Shown in pieces: positions 10,103 to 21,325 of a DNA stretch of 64,000 nt; positions within the stretch are counted from its first letter, which is position 1; each line of letters begins with the position of its first letter. The stretch is from Chondrosia reniformis. Its lineage: Eukaryota; Porifera; Demospongiae; Chondrillida; Chondrillidae. The stretch spans positions 8,518,401-8,582,400 of the forward strand of contig OX359194.1 of NCBI GenBank assembly GCA_947172415.1, read 5' to 3'. The notes beneath the pieces are model-generated. The model was not told the DNA's origin, did not search any database, and was given only the letters and a program-made list of their open reading frames with translations. A program made the translations under genes and the position numbers.

Positions 10103-13100
10103 ATGGAGATGGATCATGATTCTCCACGGCCAGCTGTTGCAAAGGTCGAGGAGACAGCATTAGTATTGGTGAGCTACATCCGCTTATCTTGCAAGGCACT
10201 TGCTCTCACAGTCTGTGTAATCCTCTTGAGGCGCCGACCGGCCGTAAGAGCCAGTGCACGAGTGTGCCTGCAGTGATCCATTCACTGAGAATGCTTTGAT
10301 AATATGTAACTCTTACGAGCTGCAAGGACTTGTTTAGTGTGGCTAACTGTATAGGGTGTATATTGCGTAATAGCTCACTAATCTATCCATCGTATCGTAT
10401 GTTATGGTAGCCTACGCCAGAAAATGATGAAGAGAGAGAAAAATTGAGTGAATTTCTGAAACTATCTAAAAATCACATGTTGTATCAGAAAGACCCATCC
10501 AGAGTAAGTACAGCCACCAAGGTCAAAGTTCATCTCCTTGACCACCTGCCCTCTCTGTAGGCACCAAATCAGTTTCAATCAAAATCTTTAGTAATCGAAT
10601 GTCGAATATGCAGCAGACACTTTGAGTCTATAGAGGGAGCTCTGAGACATGCAAAACGTGATGACAAACACAGGAAGAGATACGAGGTTGATTTATAACA
10701 GTTGTCAGGTGTCCCCACTCAATGCAATAATACTTGTTTGTGGACTTGCTTCTGTTGGGTTAGGCACAGAGGAAGGAACTTGAGTTGAAGGAACAGACGG
10801 CCAAGGAGCTGCCACCTGACCATCTTGCTCAACTGGCAGACTTCCTTGAGAAGTGCTACATGGAGCAGTCAGCGGAACTCATTGAGCCCAAGAACATTAG
10901 GTGTAATGTGAAACAGCAGCTGGAGGATCTAGTCCGTCCAGTCCTACCAGGTCCTGTAACATTTCAAGCACTGGTCTAGTACACAGTATGTTGATGTATT
11001 GTGTGTGTGTGTGTGTGTGTAGATGTGACGGTAGAACTCTTTGGATCCTCCGCAAGTGGATTTGCTCTAACTAGCAGTGACATTAATATTAACCTTTACT
11101 ACTCCCCTGAGGGCGACTCTAAAGTACAGGTAAGATGGCCGACTGATGGTGGGTATGTGATGCTAATAGTGTACTTATGTCACAATTGTCGGCTCATTTA
11201 GAGCAGGATTCCAGCTGTTCTGAAAACCTGTTTGAAATTGCTGTTATCAAATAGTAAGTGTTATATTTAATATTAACTTATTACTGAACATTTATATTGA
11301 ACCTATTTGGTCTGTAGTGTGTATAGCAATGATAGAATATTTAGAAATTAGAAGAAATCCTTATTTATTTTTGTATTAATTTTAATGTTTATTTTTGTGT
11401 ATGTACGTAGATGAGATATACAAAGATGTGTCTACAGACTTTTACTGTGCTATTCCTTGTATTAGATGTAAACACCAGAAAAGGTAATGAAGCCCCACCC
11501 CCTCCCTATGGTTGCCCCACCCCCTCCCTATGGTTGCCCCACCCCCTCCCTATGGTTGCCCCACCCCCTCCCTATGGTGGCCCCACCCCCTCCCTATGGT
11601 TGCCCCACCCCCTCCCTATGGTTGCCCCACCCCCTCCCTATGGTTGCCCCACCCCCTCCCTATGGTGGCCCCACCCCCTCCCTATGGTTGCCCCACCCCT
11701 CTCCTATGTAATGATATGGTTGTATGATTGCATATCTGTATATCTTGTATAGTGGCTTGTTATTGGACATAAGGTCTGGACAACACGACGGGGTAAGTGT
11801 ATTCTCTGTTGTGGGAGTGAGGAGATGCAACTTGTTGTGACAGTGTTTATTGCACATCTGTAGACTGTACAGTTGGCAAAGTTGCTAAAGGTCTACAGCC
11901 AAATTGACAGAAGAGTTAGAGTGTTGGCAACATGTCTTCGCTACTGGGCCAAGGTGGGCTGGTTCACATGGTGTTATTGTGATGATTCGGCTTCTATTAT
12001 CTTGATCAGGTCTGTGAGCTGGATGATAAAGAAACGGGCTACTATGCCTCAGTAGGCTTTGTAATGTTGACCATCTACTTTCTGCAACATAGGGAAATCC
12101 CCATTTTACCAGTTCTACATGAGGTAAGAATAATTACTGGTACAAGTATACTCCAGTCCTGTAATATACTTGCTCTACCAGCTGATGGACACATCTACCA
12201 GTCACAAACCTTCCTGTGAGTACCTACCAGACTTGCAGCATTTAGCAGCAAAGTGGAGCAGTGATAACACTGAATCAGTTGGTTCGCTCTGGTTTAATAT
12301 GCTGAGGTTTTATACCGTTGAATGGGTTACTTCACAACATGTGGTATCTATAACTCAGTTTGGGGTCATGGAAAGGGGAAAGGAATGGTTTGGAAATAGA
12401 TTAGCAGTTGAACGTAAGTCCTCAATTGTACCCAACAGTCTGTCACCTACATACACAGTAATACGTAGCAGCTAGTACATACCAGTAAGTATATAGTTTA
12501 TTTGTGACTTTTTAGATCCATTTTATAAGAATTATGACTTGGCCAAAGTAACAGCTAGCCAGCCAGGTATAGTAGTGTTGCATGTGGTGATGTGTCCTGC
12601 TTCATTAAAACTCCCTCCTCCCTCCTCCCTCCCTCCTCCCTCCCTCCTCCCTCCCTCCTCCCTCCCTCCTCCCTCCCTCCTCCCTCCCTCCTCCCTCCCT
12701 CCTCCCTCCCTCCTCCCTCCCTCCTCCCTCCCTCCTCCCTCCCTCCTCCCTCCCTCCTCCCTCCCTCCTCCCTCCTCCCTCCCTCCTCCCTCCCTCCTCC
12801 CTCCCTCCTCCCTCCCTCCTCCCTCCTCCCTCCTCCCTCCCTCCTCCCTCCTCCCTCCCTCCTCCCTCCCTCCTCCCCCTCCTCCCTCCCTCCTCCCCCC
12901 TCCTCCTCCCTCCCTCCTCCTCCCTCCCTCCTCCCTCCTCCCTCCCTCCTCCCTCCCTCCCTCCCTCCTCCCCCTCCTCCCTCCCTCCCTCCCTCCTCCC
13001 CCTCCTCCCTCCCTCCTCCCCCCTCCTCCTCCCTCCCTCCTCCTTGTAGCTCACGATTATTTCCGTTCTTGTTTGAGAAATGCACTTGTACAATTTGGTA

Positions 13101-16100
13101 ATTTGGACATTACATTTGACAAACCTCAAAAGACAAAGAAATCAAAAGTTAACTATATGATTAGCAAGATATCAGCCACACCCACTACTGCAGATCAACC
13201 ATGGGCCACACCCACTACTGCAGATCAACCATGGACCACACCTCCTGCTATGGGTCAGTTGGACACACCCCCTGCTATGGGTCAGTTGGACACACCTCCT
13301 GCTATGGGTCAGTTGGACACACCCCCTGCTATGGGTCAGTTGGACACACCCCCTGCTATGGGTCAGTTGGACACACCCCCTGCTATGGGTCAGTTGGACA
13401 CACCTCCTGCTATGGGTCAGTTGGACACACCTCCTGCTATGGGTCAGTTGGACACACCTCCTGCTATGGGTCAGTTGGACACACCTCCTGCTATGGGTCA
13501 GTTGGACACACCTCCTGCTATGGGTCAGTTGGACACACCTCCTGCTATGGGTCAGTTGGACACACCTCCTGCTATCAATTTATTGGAGATGACAACTAAT
13601 ATGGAGCAGTCATTAACCTCGTCCTCTTGTGAAAATCAGCCATTGACCACACCCACTACTGCCAATCTTTCATGGACCACACCCACTACTGCCAATCTTT
13701 CATGGACCACACCCACTACTGCTGATCTGTCACTGACCACACCCACTACTGAAGGTCTATCATGGACCACACCCACTACTGAAGGTCTATCATGGACCAC
13801 ACCCACTATAAGTACTGTTAGTACTGTGGAGGTAGAGGATATGGAATCTGAATGTAAAAGTAATGTGAAGTCGCAGAAGCTGAGCTTCTCTTTCAACACA
13901 AGACCAAAGAATCGCAGACCCATCGCTTGTACTCTGTGCCGACAAGATGGCCACAGGGCATCAGTAAGTTGGAACACAAACATGGCGACGACTCATTATT
14001 ACCGCACCACACTACTGTAGGAATGTCCCAATGACGTACTAGCTCTTCCAGCTGACCCTCCGGATGAACCAGATGGACTGAAGGTGGAGCCGAGGAGAGC
14101 AATCTACCATCATGTCAGTGGGTTGATGGAGGAGTTAGTGAGTAAGTCCCTCTCATCATCACAGCTGGTCCATCTACTCTGTAGGATCTGACTTTATGTG
14201 TATCTGCATCTTTTGTAGGACAAACCAACCTGGACGAACACGAGACCAAGATTAGAGAAAGAGTTAAAGATGCTATAGAAAGGGACATCAAAGCGTTATA
14301 TCCATGTACGTACATTAATATATGTTAATATTATATAAGTACATGTATATGTATATAATCTTTCCTCTTCCAAAGCTCAATATCACTGTCCCATATCATC
14401 TTTTACTCTTCATGGCCAATACATTGTCTTACCTACAGTAGCAAAGCTGCAAATATTTGGGTCCTCAGGAAACCGTTTTGGAACAGCATTCAGTGACCTT
14501 GACCTCTGTCTCGTGATACCAGGAGAGATGGACGTGAGGAGATAGTGTGTGGTGCTATAGTGGAGTGCCATTAATGTGTTTATACAGTCTGCTATGCATT
14601 GTAATGTGTACTATTTAGAGAGATGAAAAGGCCAAGATAATTGGAAAGCTTCACGGAATGATGTTAAGCAAATCTAAATGTAATCAATTATCTATTTGTT
14701 GAGAGCATATTCTTACTCCCACACTAACCATATCTCCCACCTCCTCACACTAACCATATCTCCCACCTCCTCACACTAACCATATCTCCCACCTCCTCAC
14801 ACTAGCCATATCTCCCACCTCCTCACACTAACCATATCTCCCACCTCCTCACACTAACCATATCTCCCACCTCCTCACACTAGCCATATCTCCCACCTCC
14901 TCACACTAACCATATCTCCCACCTCCTCACACTAGCCATATCTCCCACCTCCTCACACTAACCATATCTCCCACCTCCTCACACTAACCATATCTCCCAC
15001 CTCCTCACACTAACCATATCTCCCACCTCCTCACACTAATGCAGTGTATGGTACACTGGTTCCTATTAAGAATGCTCGAGTTCCAATTATCAAGTTTGTG
15101 TACTCCAATCACAAGTGAGTCCCTCTATACTAGTCTTACTAGAGAGATCGACAGGCCAGTCTAAAGTGATATTTCTCTTTAGACTGAACTGCAAGTATCT
15201 GGAATGTGACATCAGCTTGGGGAATGTTTTAGTGAGTAAACTTTGTACTTTGCACTTTGGACTACGTAGCTGTAACAGTCTCCCATCCTTCAGGCTGTAC
15301 ACAATACCAAACTACTAGCAACTTACGGAAGGATTGATAGACGGGCTGTAATTCTTGGACATGCTCTAAAGTGCTTAATGAAGGTACATTCTGTTTTAAG
15401 GAGAAACCTTTGAGTAGTGCATGTGACCTCTTTGAGTAGTGCATGTGACCTCTTTGAGTAGTGCATGTGACCCCTTTGAGTAGTGCATGTGACCTCTTTG
15501 AATAGTGCATGTGACCCCTTTGAGTAGTGCATGTGACCTCTTTGAGTAGTGCATGTGACCTCTTTGAGTAGTGCATGTGACCTCTTTGAGTAGTGCATGT
15601 GACCTCTTTGAGTAGTGCATGTGACCCCTTTGAGTATTGCATGTGACCCCTTTGAGTAGTGCATGTGACCTCTTTGAGTAGTGCATGTGACCCCTTTGAG
15701 TAGTACATGTGACCTCTTTGAGTAGTGCATGTGACCTCTCCATCCACTCCAGATATGTGAGGTCGCTGACGCATCTCAAGGATCCCTCTCCTCGTATGCA
15801 TATGTGCTGATGGTCATTCACTTCCTCCAGAGGACGGATCCACCAATTCTTCCAGTTCTACAGAAGGTAAGGTCACTTGTCACAGCCTGTCTACACTAAC
15901 CATGCTATGTGTCTGTGCAGCTGGGAGAAGGAGGCGAGGTGAAGGTGGATGAGTGGAACTGCTGGTTTTACCAGTTTAGCAGGATTGAGGAGCTTGTAAG
16001 TTGTCATCAAGACTTCTTCTATGTATATACGAACCTCTGCCTCGTTCTTGTATTGGTCACTTTAGAAGAGTATTTGGCCATTTGTGGGGAAAAATAAGAA

Positions 16101-18375
16101 GTCCCTTGCCGACCTCTTTGTGGATCTTTTGAGATACTATGCCACCTTCAGTTGGGATCACCACGTGGTCTCAATCAGACACAACCCCAACAATGGGTTG
16201 TTGGATAAATTTGACAAGATGTGGGTCTTGAAGAAGGCATGCATTGAAGGTATAGATGTACATATCATCACCTACTGTGACATCCTGAATGTTGTGCAAT
16301 TAAATTTGTACTCTGTGTATACCTCTATTACTGTTCAAAATGCATTACCATAGTACTGATGCACATAGTATAAACTACTTTAGATGTATTATACTTTCTG
16401 TCCAGATCCTTTTGATTTGAGTCACAATCTGGGTACTGTAGTGTCTCTGCGAAGTAAGCTATCAGTATAAGTTACCCATCTTTAAACAGCTAATGTTAGC
16501 AGTGTGTTTTCTGTTTTTGCAGTGTTCAAATACATTCACACGATCTTTGTAAACAGTACCAACTACTTTAGCATGACTGGCAGACAGAAAAACGAACTGG
16601 AAAGAAGACTCCACAGGGAGCCAACCTTTGTGAGCACTGCCATGGAATAAAACAGTTGCTACGTATGAGTGTGTGAGATGATTCATGACCTCTTTAGGCT
16701 GAACTAATTGACTCTACTCTCTTAACTGATGACAAGAGAGCTCCAGTTGACCCAAAATACTTTGACAGGATGAACAGAGGAAAAGAGGAAGAAGAAAAGA
16801 TTTCTCTGAAAGCGAAACAACAGAAAAGTGAGAAAGTATTTACATACGTACGTGGTTTGTCAGCCCTCACATCATATAAATTATATAAAAGGATTATTAG
16901 GAATATTGTTAATAACTGTTAGGTAAGACTTTCCTATATACTTCCCACTACAGAGAAGCAATCAAAAGTGATCTCTACTGACAAGAAAGCCCCAAAGAGC
17001 CCAGCAAATGGTGATAAATATCTCATTTTAGTCACTGCCTTTTCAAGCATTGTCTTAATGGATTTATGTTATTATTATAGACAGAGGTTTTACTATAAAG
17101 GAGGCACAGCACTCTACTAAAGAGAAGGAAAGAACTGCTGCTGCCACAATAGAGTCTTCTTCTCAAAATTCCTTTGCAAAGGCACCAATAGCAAGTGATA
17201 TTAATATGATTCATAGACCATCACCTGGAACACTCTATCAACCTGGACCCTACCCCTCACCTCCTACCCGGCAACCATCATCCCCACAGCTAAACCAATA
17301 CAAGCAGCCACACCCATCCCAACAGCCACACCCATCCCAACATCCACACCCATCCCAACATCCACACCTATCCCAACATCCACATCCATCCCAACAGCGA
17401 CAACCATCCCAACAGCGACAACCAACCCAACAGCAACAACCAACCCAACGTTCACACCCAACCCGTCAACCACACCCATCCCAACAGCCACATCCATCCC
17501 AACATCCACACCCATCCCAACATCCACACCCATCCCAACATCCACATCCATCCCAACAACCACACCCATCACAGCATTCACACCCAACCCAACAGCCACA
17601 CCCATCCCAACAGCCACACCCATCACAGCATTCACACCCAACCCAACAGCCACACCCATTCCAGCAGCGTTCTCCTTTGCGAGTTCCATTAGGTCCAAGT
17701 GGACCAATTCCATATCCGAGAGGTGCAATGCTGATGCAGTCACCCACAACAGTACCACCTAGAGTACTGTCATCTCCTTCCGTCTTGACATCTCCTTATG
17801 ACAACACAGGCCAGCCATACCAGCATTCACCAGCTTCAGCTGGTAGGCCAAAGACTGTTCCCTACACCGCCAAGAGAATTGCTTCACCACAGTCAGTGTG
17901 TACTGAGGATGAGTCATTAAGCAGTGCCATGGACACCAGTCATTTGGAAGAGAAGGGCCTGGAACAATCAGTGGAGGCATTCCTGGCATTCGACAAACCC
18001 CACGGTGCAAACCAGGTCTCTAGCAGGAGTGATACAGGGTCGTTCTTACAGCAATCACAGGAGGAGAGGGTGAAGAAGAAGAAGAGGCACAGACAAAGGC
18101 ACAGAAGGGGAGGTAGGGCCAGTAGACAAGTAGAGAGTGAAGCTTTACTCCTTAGACCAGAGCATTTGGAAGTGTCTACTGGAGCCCAACACGTTGGTGC
18201 CTCGGTTGGACCTGCCCAACCCAAAAAGCAGAGCAGTGAAAAAGAGAGTGAATGGTACCAACGTACAGGTGTAGGGAGGGGGAGGGGCAGTGGTAGAGGG
18301 AGAGACAGTGGAGATGTAGGGAGAGGAAGTATAGGGCGAGGAAAGCGACAAGGAAGAGAAGGCAGTGGGAACTAG
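10103..18375 (+). CDS. Terminal uridylyltransferase, TUT4/TUT7 type
   Basis: Twenty-eight exons (first 10103-10168, last 17081-18375); phases close on 4725 nt, about 1574 residues. Order: a C2H2 finger (CRICSRHFE...H...H, exon 10561-10686); a first nucleotidyltransferase (NTase) domain whose catalytic motif reads [16 protein letters not shown], with N in place of the second metal-binding aspartate, so probably inactive; its PAP-associated part (12010-12413); a low-complexity repeat region (13177-13810); a CCHC knuckle [14 protein letters not shown] across the 13963/14021 junction; a second NTase domain with intact [17 protein letters not shown] (14442-14533) and [17 protein letters not shown] (15753-15866); and a last exon with H/P/Q repeats, a basic block and RG repeats. 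Inactive-plus-active NTases with C2H2 and CCHC fingers define TUT4/7, which uridylate mRNA tails and pre-let-7 in the cytoplasm. The C-terminal RG tail may bind RNA (inference). Confidence 0.9.
11023..11129 (+). other. Exon with degenerate NTase catalytic motif of TUT domain 1
   Basis: This exon encodes the GSS(x)n DxD signature of the polymerase-beta fold, but the DxD reads D-I-N. Known TUT4/7 proteins also have an inactive first NTase domain, used as a scaffold or RNA-binding platform, so this supports TUT4/7 over a single-domain uridylyltransferase. Confidence 0.75.
11492..11705. repeat. 22-bp C-rich minisatellite in a TUT intron
   Basis: About 9-10 copies of a 22-bp unit (CCCCACCCCCTCCCTATG core, ggttg/ggtgg variants) inside intron 11484-11752. 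The plus strand is nearly free of purines except at ATGG. Confidence 0.9.
12611..13045. repeat. 435-bp pure homopyrimidine tract next to a TUT splice acceptor
   Basis: Every base from 12611 to 13045 is C or T, in irregular CTCC/CCTCCC units. It forms most of intron 12567-13049 and runs directly into the acceptor TTGTAG at 13044-13049, acting as an extreme polypyrimidine tract. The minus strand is pure GA with many GGAGGG runs (possible triplex or G-quadruplex). Open frames across it (SLLPPS- or EGGGREE-type) are composition artefacts. Confidence 0.95.
13238..13561 (+). repeat. Translated 27-bp minisatellite: 12 x TPPAMGQLD in TUT
   Basis: Twelve near-perfect 27-bp copies lie within exon 13050-13963, in frame between the first NTase module and the CCHC knuckle. 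Each encodes TPPAMGQLD; variation is limited to synonymous CCC/CCT changes. The segment is a disordered linker expansion. Confidence 0.93.
13644..13806 (+). repeat. Translated 30-bp repeats ([10 protein letters not shown] type) in TUT
   Basis: Five to six 30-bp units encode ten-residue repeats such as [16 protein letters not shown] and TTEGLS, downstream of the nonapeptide array and in the same exon. Two related [10 protein letters not shown] units precede the nonapeptide array (13177-13235). Thr/Pro-rich, probably disordered. Confidence 0.85.
14728..15040. repeat. 26-bp minisatellite in a TUT intron, 12 copies
   Basis: Twelve 26-bp pyrimidine-rich units (core CCATATCTCCCACCTCC) occupy most of intron 14680-15044. 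The last unit runs into the acceptor GCAG, so the array serves as the polypyrimidine tract. Confidence 0.92.
15412..15739. repeat. 22-bp minisatellite in a TUT intron, about 15 copies
   Basis: About fifteen 22-bp units (core GAGTAGTGCATGTGACC) lie in intron 15384-15752 of the second NTase domain. Occasional variants (ctcttt/cccctt, attgc, tacatg) are scattered through the array. Confidence 0.92.
17304..17669 (+). repeat. Translated 18-bp repeat: His/Pro/Gln-rich hexapeptides in the TUT C-terminus
   Basis: About twenty 18-bp units encode [18 protein letters not shown] and HPTQQP variants inside the last exon. They precede a basic block ([14 protein letters not shown] near 18075-18120) and an RG-rich tail ([13 protein letters not shown] near 18275-18310). 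This is a low-complexity region of the kind found in RNA-granule proteins (inference). Confidence 0.88.
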
Positions 18376-18711
18376 TACTTTAAACATTGATTATCTATTC
18401 CAATACAGTAATTGTACATGGATCAATTTGTTTTATTAATTGTTCATTAGTTTATTAGTTTTATGAGAACTGCATGCGCATCACATGCATAATATAATGC
18501 ATACATAGAGAATCAAGTTGCTGTGCAACTGGATGATAGTTCATGTATACAGGTGAGGAATATATATGTCATGTATTATAACTAGAGAGTATAAGAGAAA
18601 AGCCACAATTAATGCTCTTTGTATATACTTACTAATTGTTATGCAATAATTTACAAGAGTATACTAAATATTTATAGATGGATAGACTGCATTATTTTAG
18701 CTAGAGCTTCT

Positions 18712-18717
18712 AATAAA
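18712..18717 (+). terminator. Candidate poly(A) signal of TUT
   Basis: AATAAA about 337 bp after the TUT stop codon, in AT-rich sequence. No earlier canonical hexamer was seen. The sequence between the stop and this site shows no other gene. Confidence 0.45.
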
Positions 18718-18879
18718 GATTTTATCAGTTCATTAATTTCACCAAATGCGATCGTTGCCAATGAACAATGGTCATTTTTGTTTCAATTAAATTGACAATT
18801 CTGGAATATTAAAATCAAAAAAAAGAAAAAAGTTGTAGTTATTAAATTAGTTTTTCATGGTTGTGAAGAGACCATGTTC

Positions 18880-19800
18880 CTAGCTTTCAAGTGTTTCTTC
18901 TCCGTCACTGAATTGTTGCTACAGTAACTACTTCGCTTTGCATCACTTTACTGAGTGACCCCAGGGCACACCACGAGGAGGTGGAAGTACTTCGTGCCCC
19001 AAAAAATGTTTTCAACTCTGTTTGACACTTCCACTACTTGCGTCGTAAGAGAAGTTGCTCGGGAACGGTCCGGCGTACCTGACCGACCTGTGACCAGTTA
19101 CTAGTCCTGCACTGCCTCACGCTACGGACAGAACAAGCCCGACCCTGGCGGACCACAAACTCCCACCAATGAGAATCATCATGTGCACACAACGCAGCTT
19201 GAGAGCACTGTACACAGACTTTAGCTCATTGGGATCGGCCAGGTTGCTTTAGAGTAGGGACCCATCGATGAACTACAAGAAAAGAATTAGAGAATACATA
19301 ATTTCTAGCGTACATGTACAATGAGCACATACGCATGTAAAATTCCAAATGCAAATGCCAATGTCTTCCAAACCAACCTGATGTGGCAGCCTACAATAGC
19401 TTCCTGACCGACTACGTAGTGGCACTGGACCCACGCTCCTCCAGGTACGGGTCGTATAGTGAGAATCCGCAAGTGCCAAATAAACACACAAGCAGGATTA
19501 ATAGTGAGATACATCTCCAGGCACTAACCCATAGAGAGACCACCCCACTATACGTACACCGATGACCCTTTGTCGCATGGTACCATGGTCGTGCTCCTAC
19601 CACGGTTTTCGCATCGATCTATGCAAGCATAGACCTCCAGAGTTGATGGCCCGTAGGCCGACGACTAAAGCTTTCCTGGATCGTCTTTTATAGCAAAATT
19701 TGGCGGGGTTGTCCGACTGTTGGCGCGACAGCGCGGACCCTGTTGTAGTATCGTTCTAAAGTGACGTCATTTTCGTCTTAGCCTACTGAGGGGTCTCAAG
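18880..19800. other. GC-richer block with decayed coding traits; identity unknown
   Basis: This block stands out from the AT-rich flanks by base composition and CpG content, but has no open frame above about 70 codons. On the minus strand a possible acceptor near 19267 is followed by FIDGSLL, a stop, SNLADPNELKSVYSALK, and a further stop-broken stretch; FIDGSLxYG recalls animal haem peroxidases. On the plus strand 19391-19444 reads YNSFLTDYVVALDP, which recalls carboxylesterase C-termini. Neither match is strong and the two readings conflict. It could be a decayed gene, a non-coding RNA locus or a foreign insert. Confidence 0.3.
19686..19769 (-). promoter_or_regulatory. Possible minus-strand promoter: perfect CRE plus TATA box
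   Basis: A perfect palindromic CRE, TGACGTCA, lies at 19762-19769. A TATA box (TATAAAAG read on the minus strand) lies at 19686-19692, about 75 bp further along in the minus-strand direction. This would start a transcript near 19655-19665 running left through the GC-richer block. Inference only; no product is identified. Confidence 0.35.
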
Positions 19801-21325
19801 CTTTGGAAATAATTGTGAATTCAGTACGTATAGCATGCACGACACGTTTCAACCTCTACTTGGAATCTCTTTGCTTGCACCTCTTAACACAATTAACTGC
19901 TCATGCGTGCAATTATCTAGAACGTGCGTTCGTATAGTTAACATTCTGTATCTACATCTTGCAAAGTCATCACTGTGTGCATGTACAAACTAACTATATA
20001 TCAGTCTTGTGTATTTTATTGCAATTCAAAAATTGGATATTGCATGCAAACTCGAATTGGCAATATCACGTGTACATACCTCTAATGTAAATTGACACCA
20101 CAATCTACAGAAGAATAGAAATACGCTATGAATCACTGACTGGCCTACATTGTGTAAGTTTGTAGACTGATTAAAATGGCAGCCCATCAGGTACAATTTA
20201 ATACGAAACATTTTAATATTAAAACGTTTCTTTTTAAGATTGAAATTGTTTCATTTTCTTCTATTTGTCTCACACTCACAGCCTTGTAGTGTTATCTAAA
20301 CATTGACAACGTCTATTTCGGATTATTAAATTTAAAGTGTTTCCTTTTTGCACTTACTGTAGAATGCTCTATAATTGTAGATATGTTGGATGAACAATGT
20401 TTGTTTGATCAAGAAGATGATGTGATATTTCACGTGATATATCACAAATACGTAGCTCTGCTTTGAGTATGAGTTTTACCATTTTGAAATATGGCAACTA
20501 AATATATTTATATTTTCCCTTTATGAAATTACTTTGTATACATTATATACACTGTATAAGTTATATACTATAGATTTTGTACTAAATTGAACATATGAAA
20601 CTTGGGTGGTATCATTTGAATTTATATAAGTGTCTGCGTATGTTGTGATAGAGTCTAATTTATTCTTTAGAATATACACTCTATCATTAAGTCAGATAAA
20701 AGGTTTGACTTAGAAATTGACATATACATGGACAAGATGGTGGGAGATGCTATCTATACAGCTCTGTGAGGTTTTGGTACTGTAACATGGAATGGTAACA
20801 AAATTCTGTATAGGTACTTTATAAGGTGAATCTGCAGACAACTTCATTTCTTAGTTAAGTTAAGAGACTGTGCATGCTAAAGTCAGACAGGCAAAGTGTT
20901 ATTGTGTGTGTATGACAAGTCCAATCCAGCTAGTAGAAACATTTTTGAGTTATATGCACAGGCTTATATGACCAGTTAAGCTATAATGTTCTAATTGTTC
21001 AGTTATAAGCTTGATTGATTGCAGCTGTTACTATGGTAATGTTATTATTTAGGTGTTGCCATGGTAATTTGTACTTATGAACTATGGTTCTTAAATGGTC
21101 AGACAGTTTTCCTTCAAGTCAGGCTAGTATCATTTGCAGTCCAGGTCAATAAGTTTATGTTTAGTCCTGGGATCATGCTATAATTAATCTTATAGAACTA
21201 GCTATGATTTTCATTATAAAAGCCAGTTTACCAAAGGATTCTTGTGTAAGCCATTTATAAGATCAGTTTTTCTCAATTACACTGTGAAAGTGTCTTTGTG
21301 CCCTGAAGCCATGAGAATATATATC
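19801..21325. other. AT-rich intergenic stretch, no feature recognised
   Basis: About 1.5 kb between the GC-richer block and the left edge of the segmental duplication. It has only short open frames and simple AT-rich sequence; no gene, transposon ends or RNA gene were recognised. Confidence 0.5.

Noticed and set aside
12539..13129. Pro/Ser/Leu-rich and Gly/Glu/Arg-rich open frames
   Set aside because: Produced by the pure pyrimidine tract. The real exons end at 12566 and resume at 13050.
15262..15821. Open frames of repeated [20 protein letters not shown] type on the minus strand
   Set aside because: Antisense reading of a 22-bp intronic minisatellite; the plus-strand exons on both sides belong to TUT.
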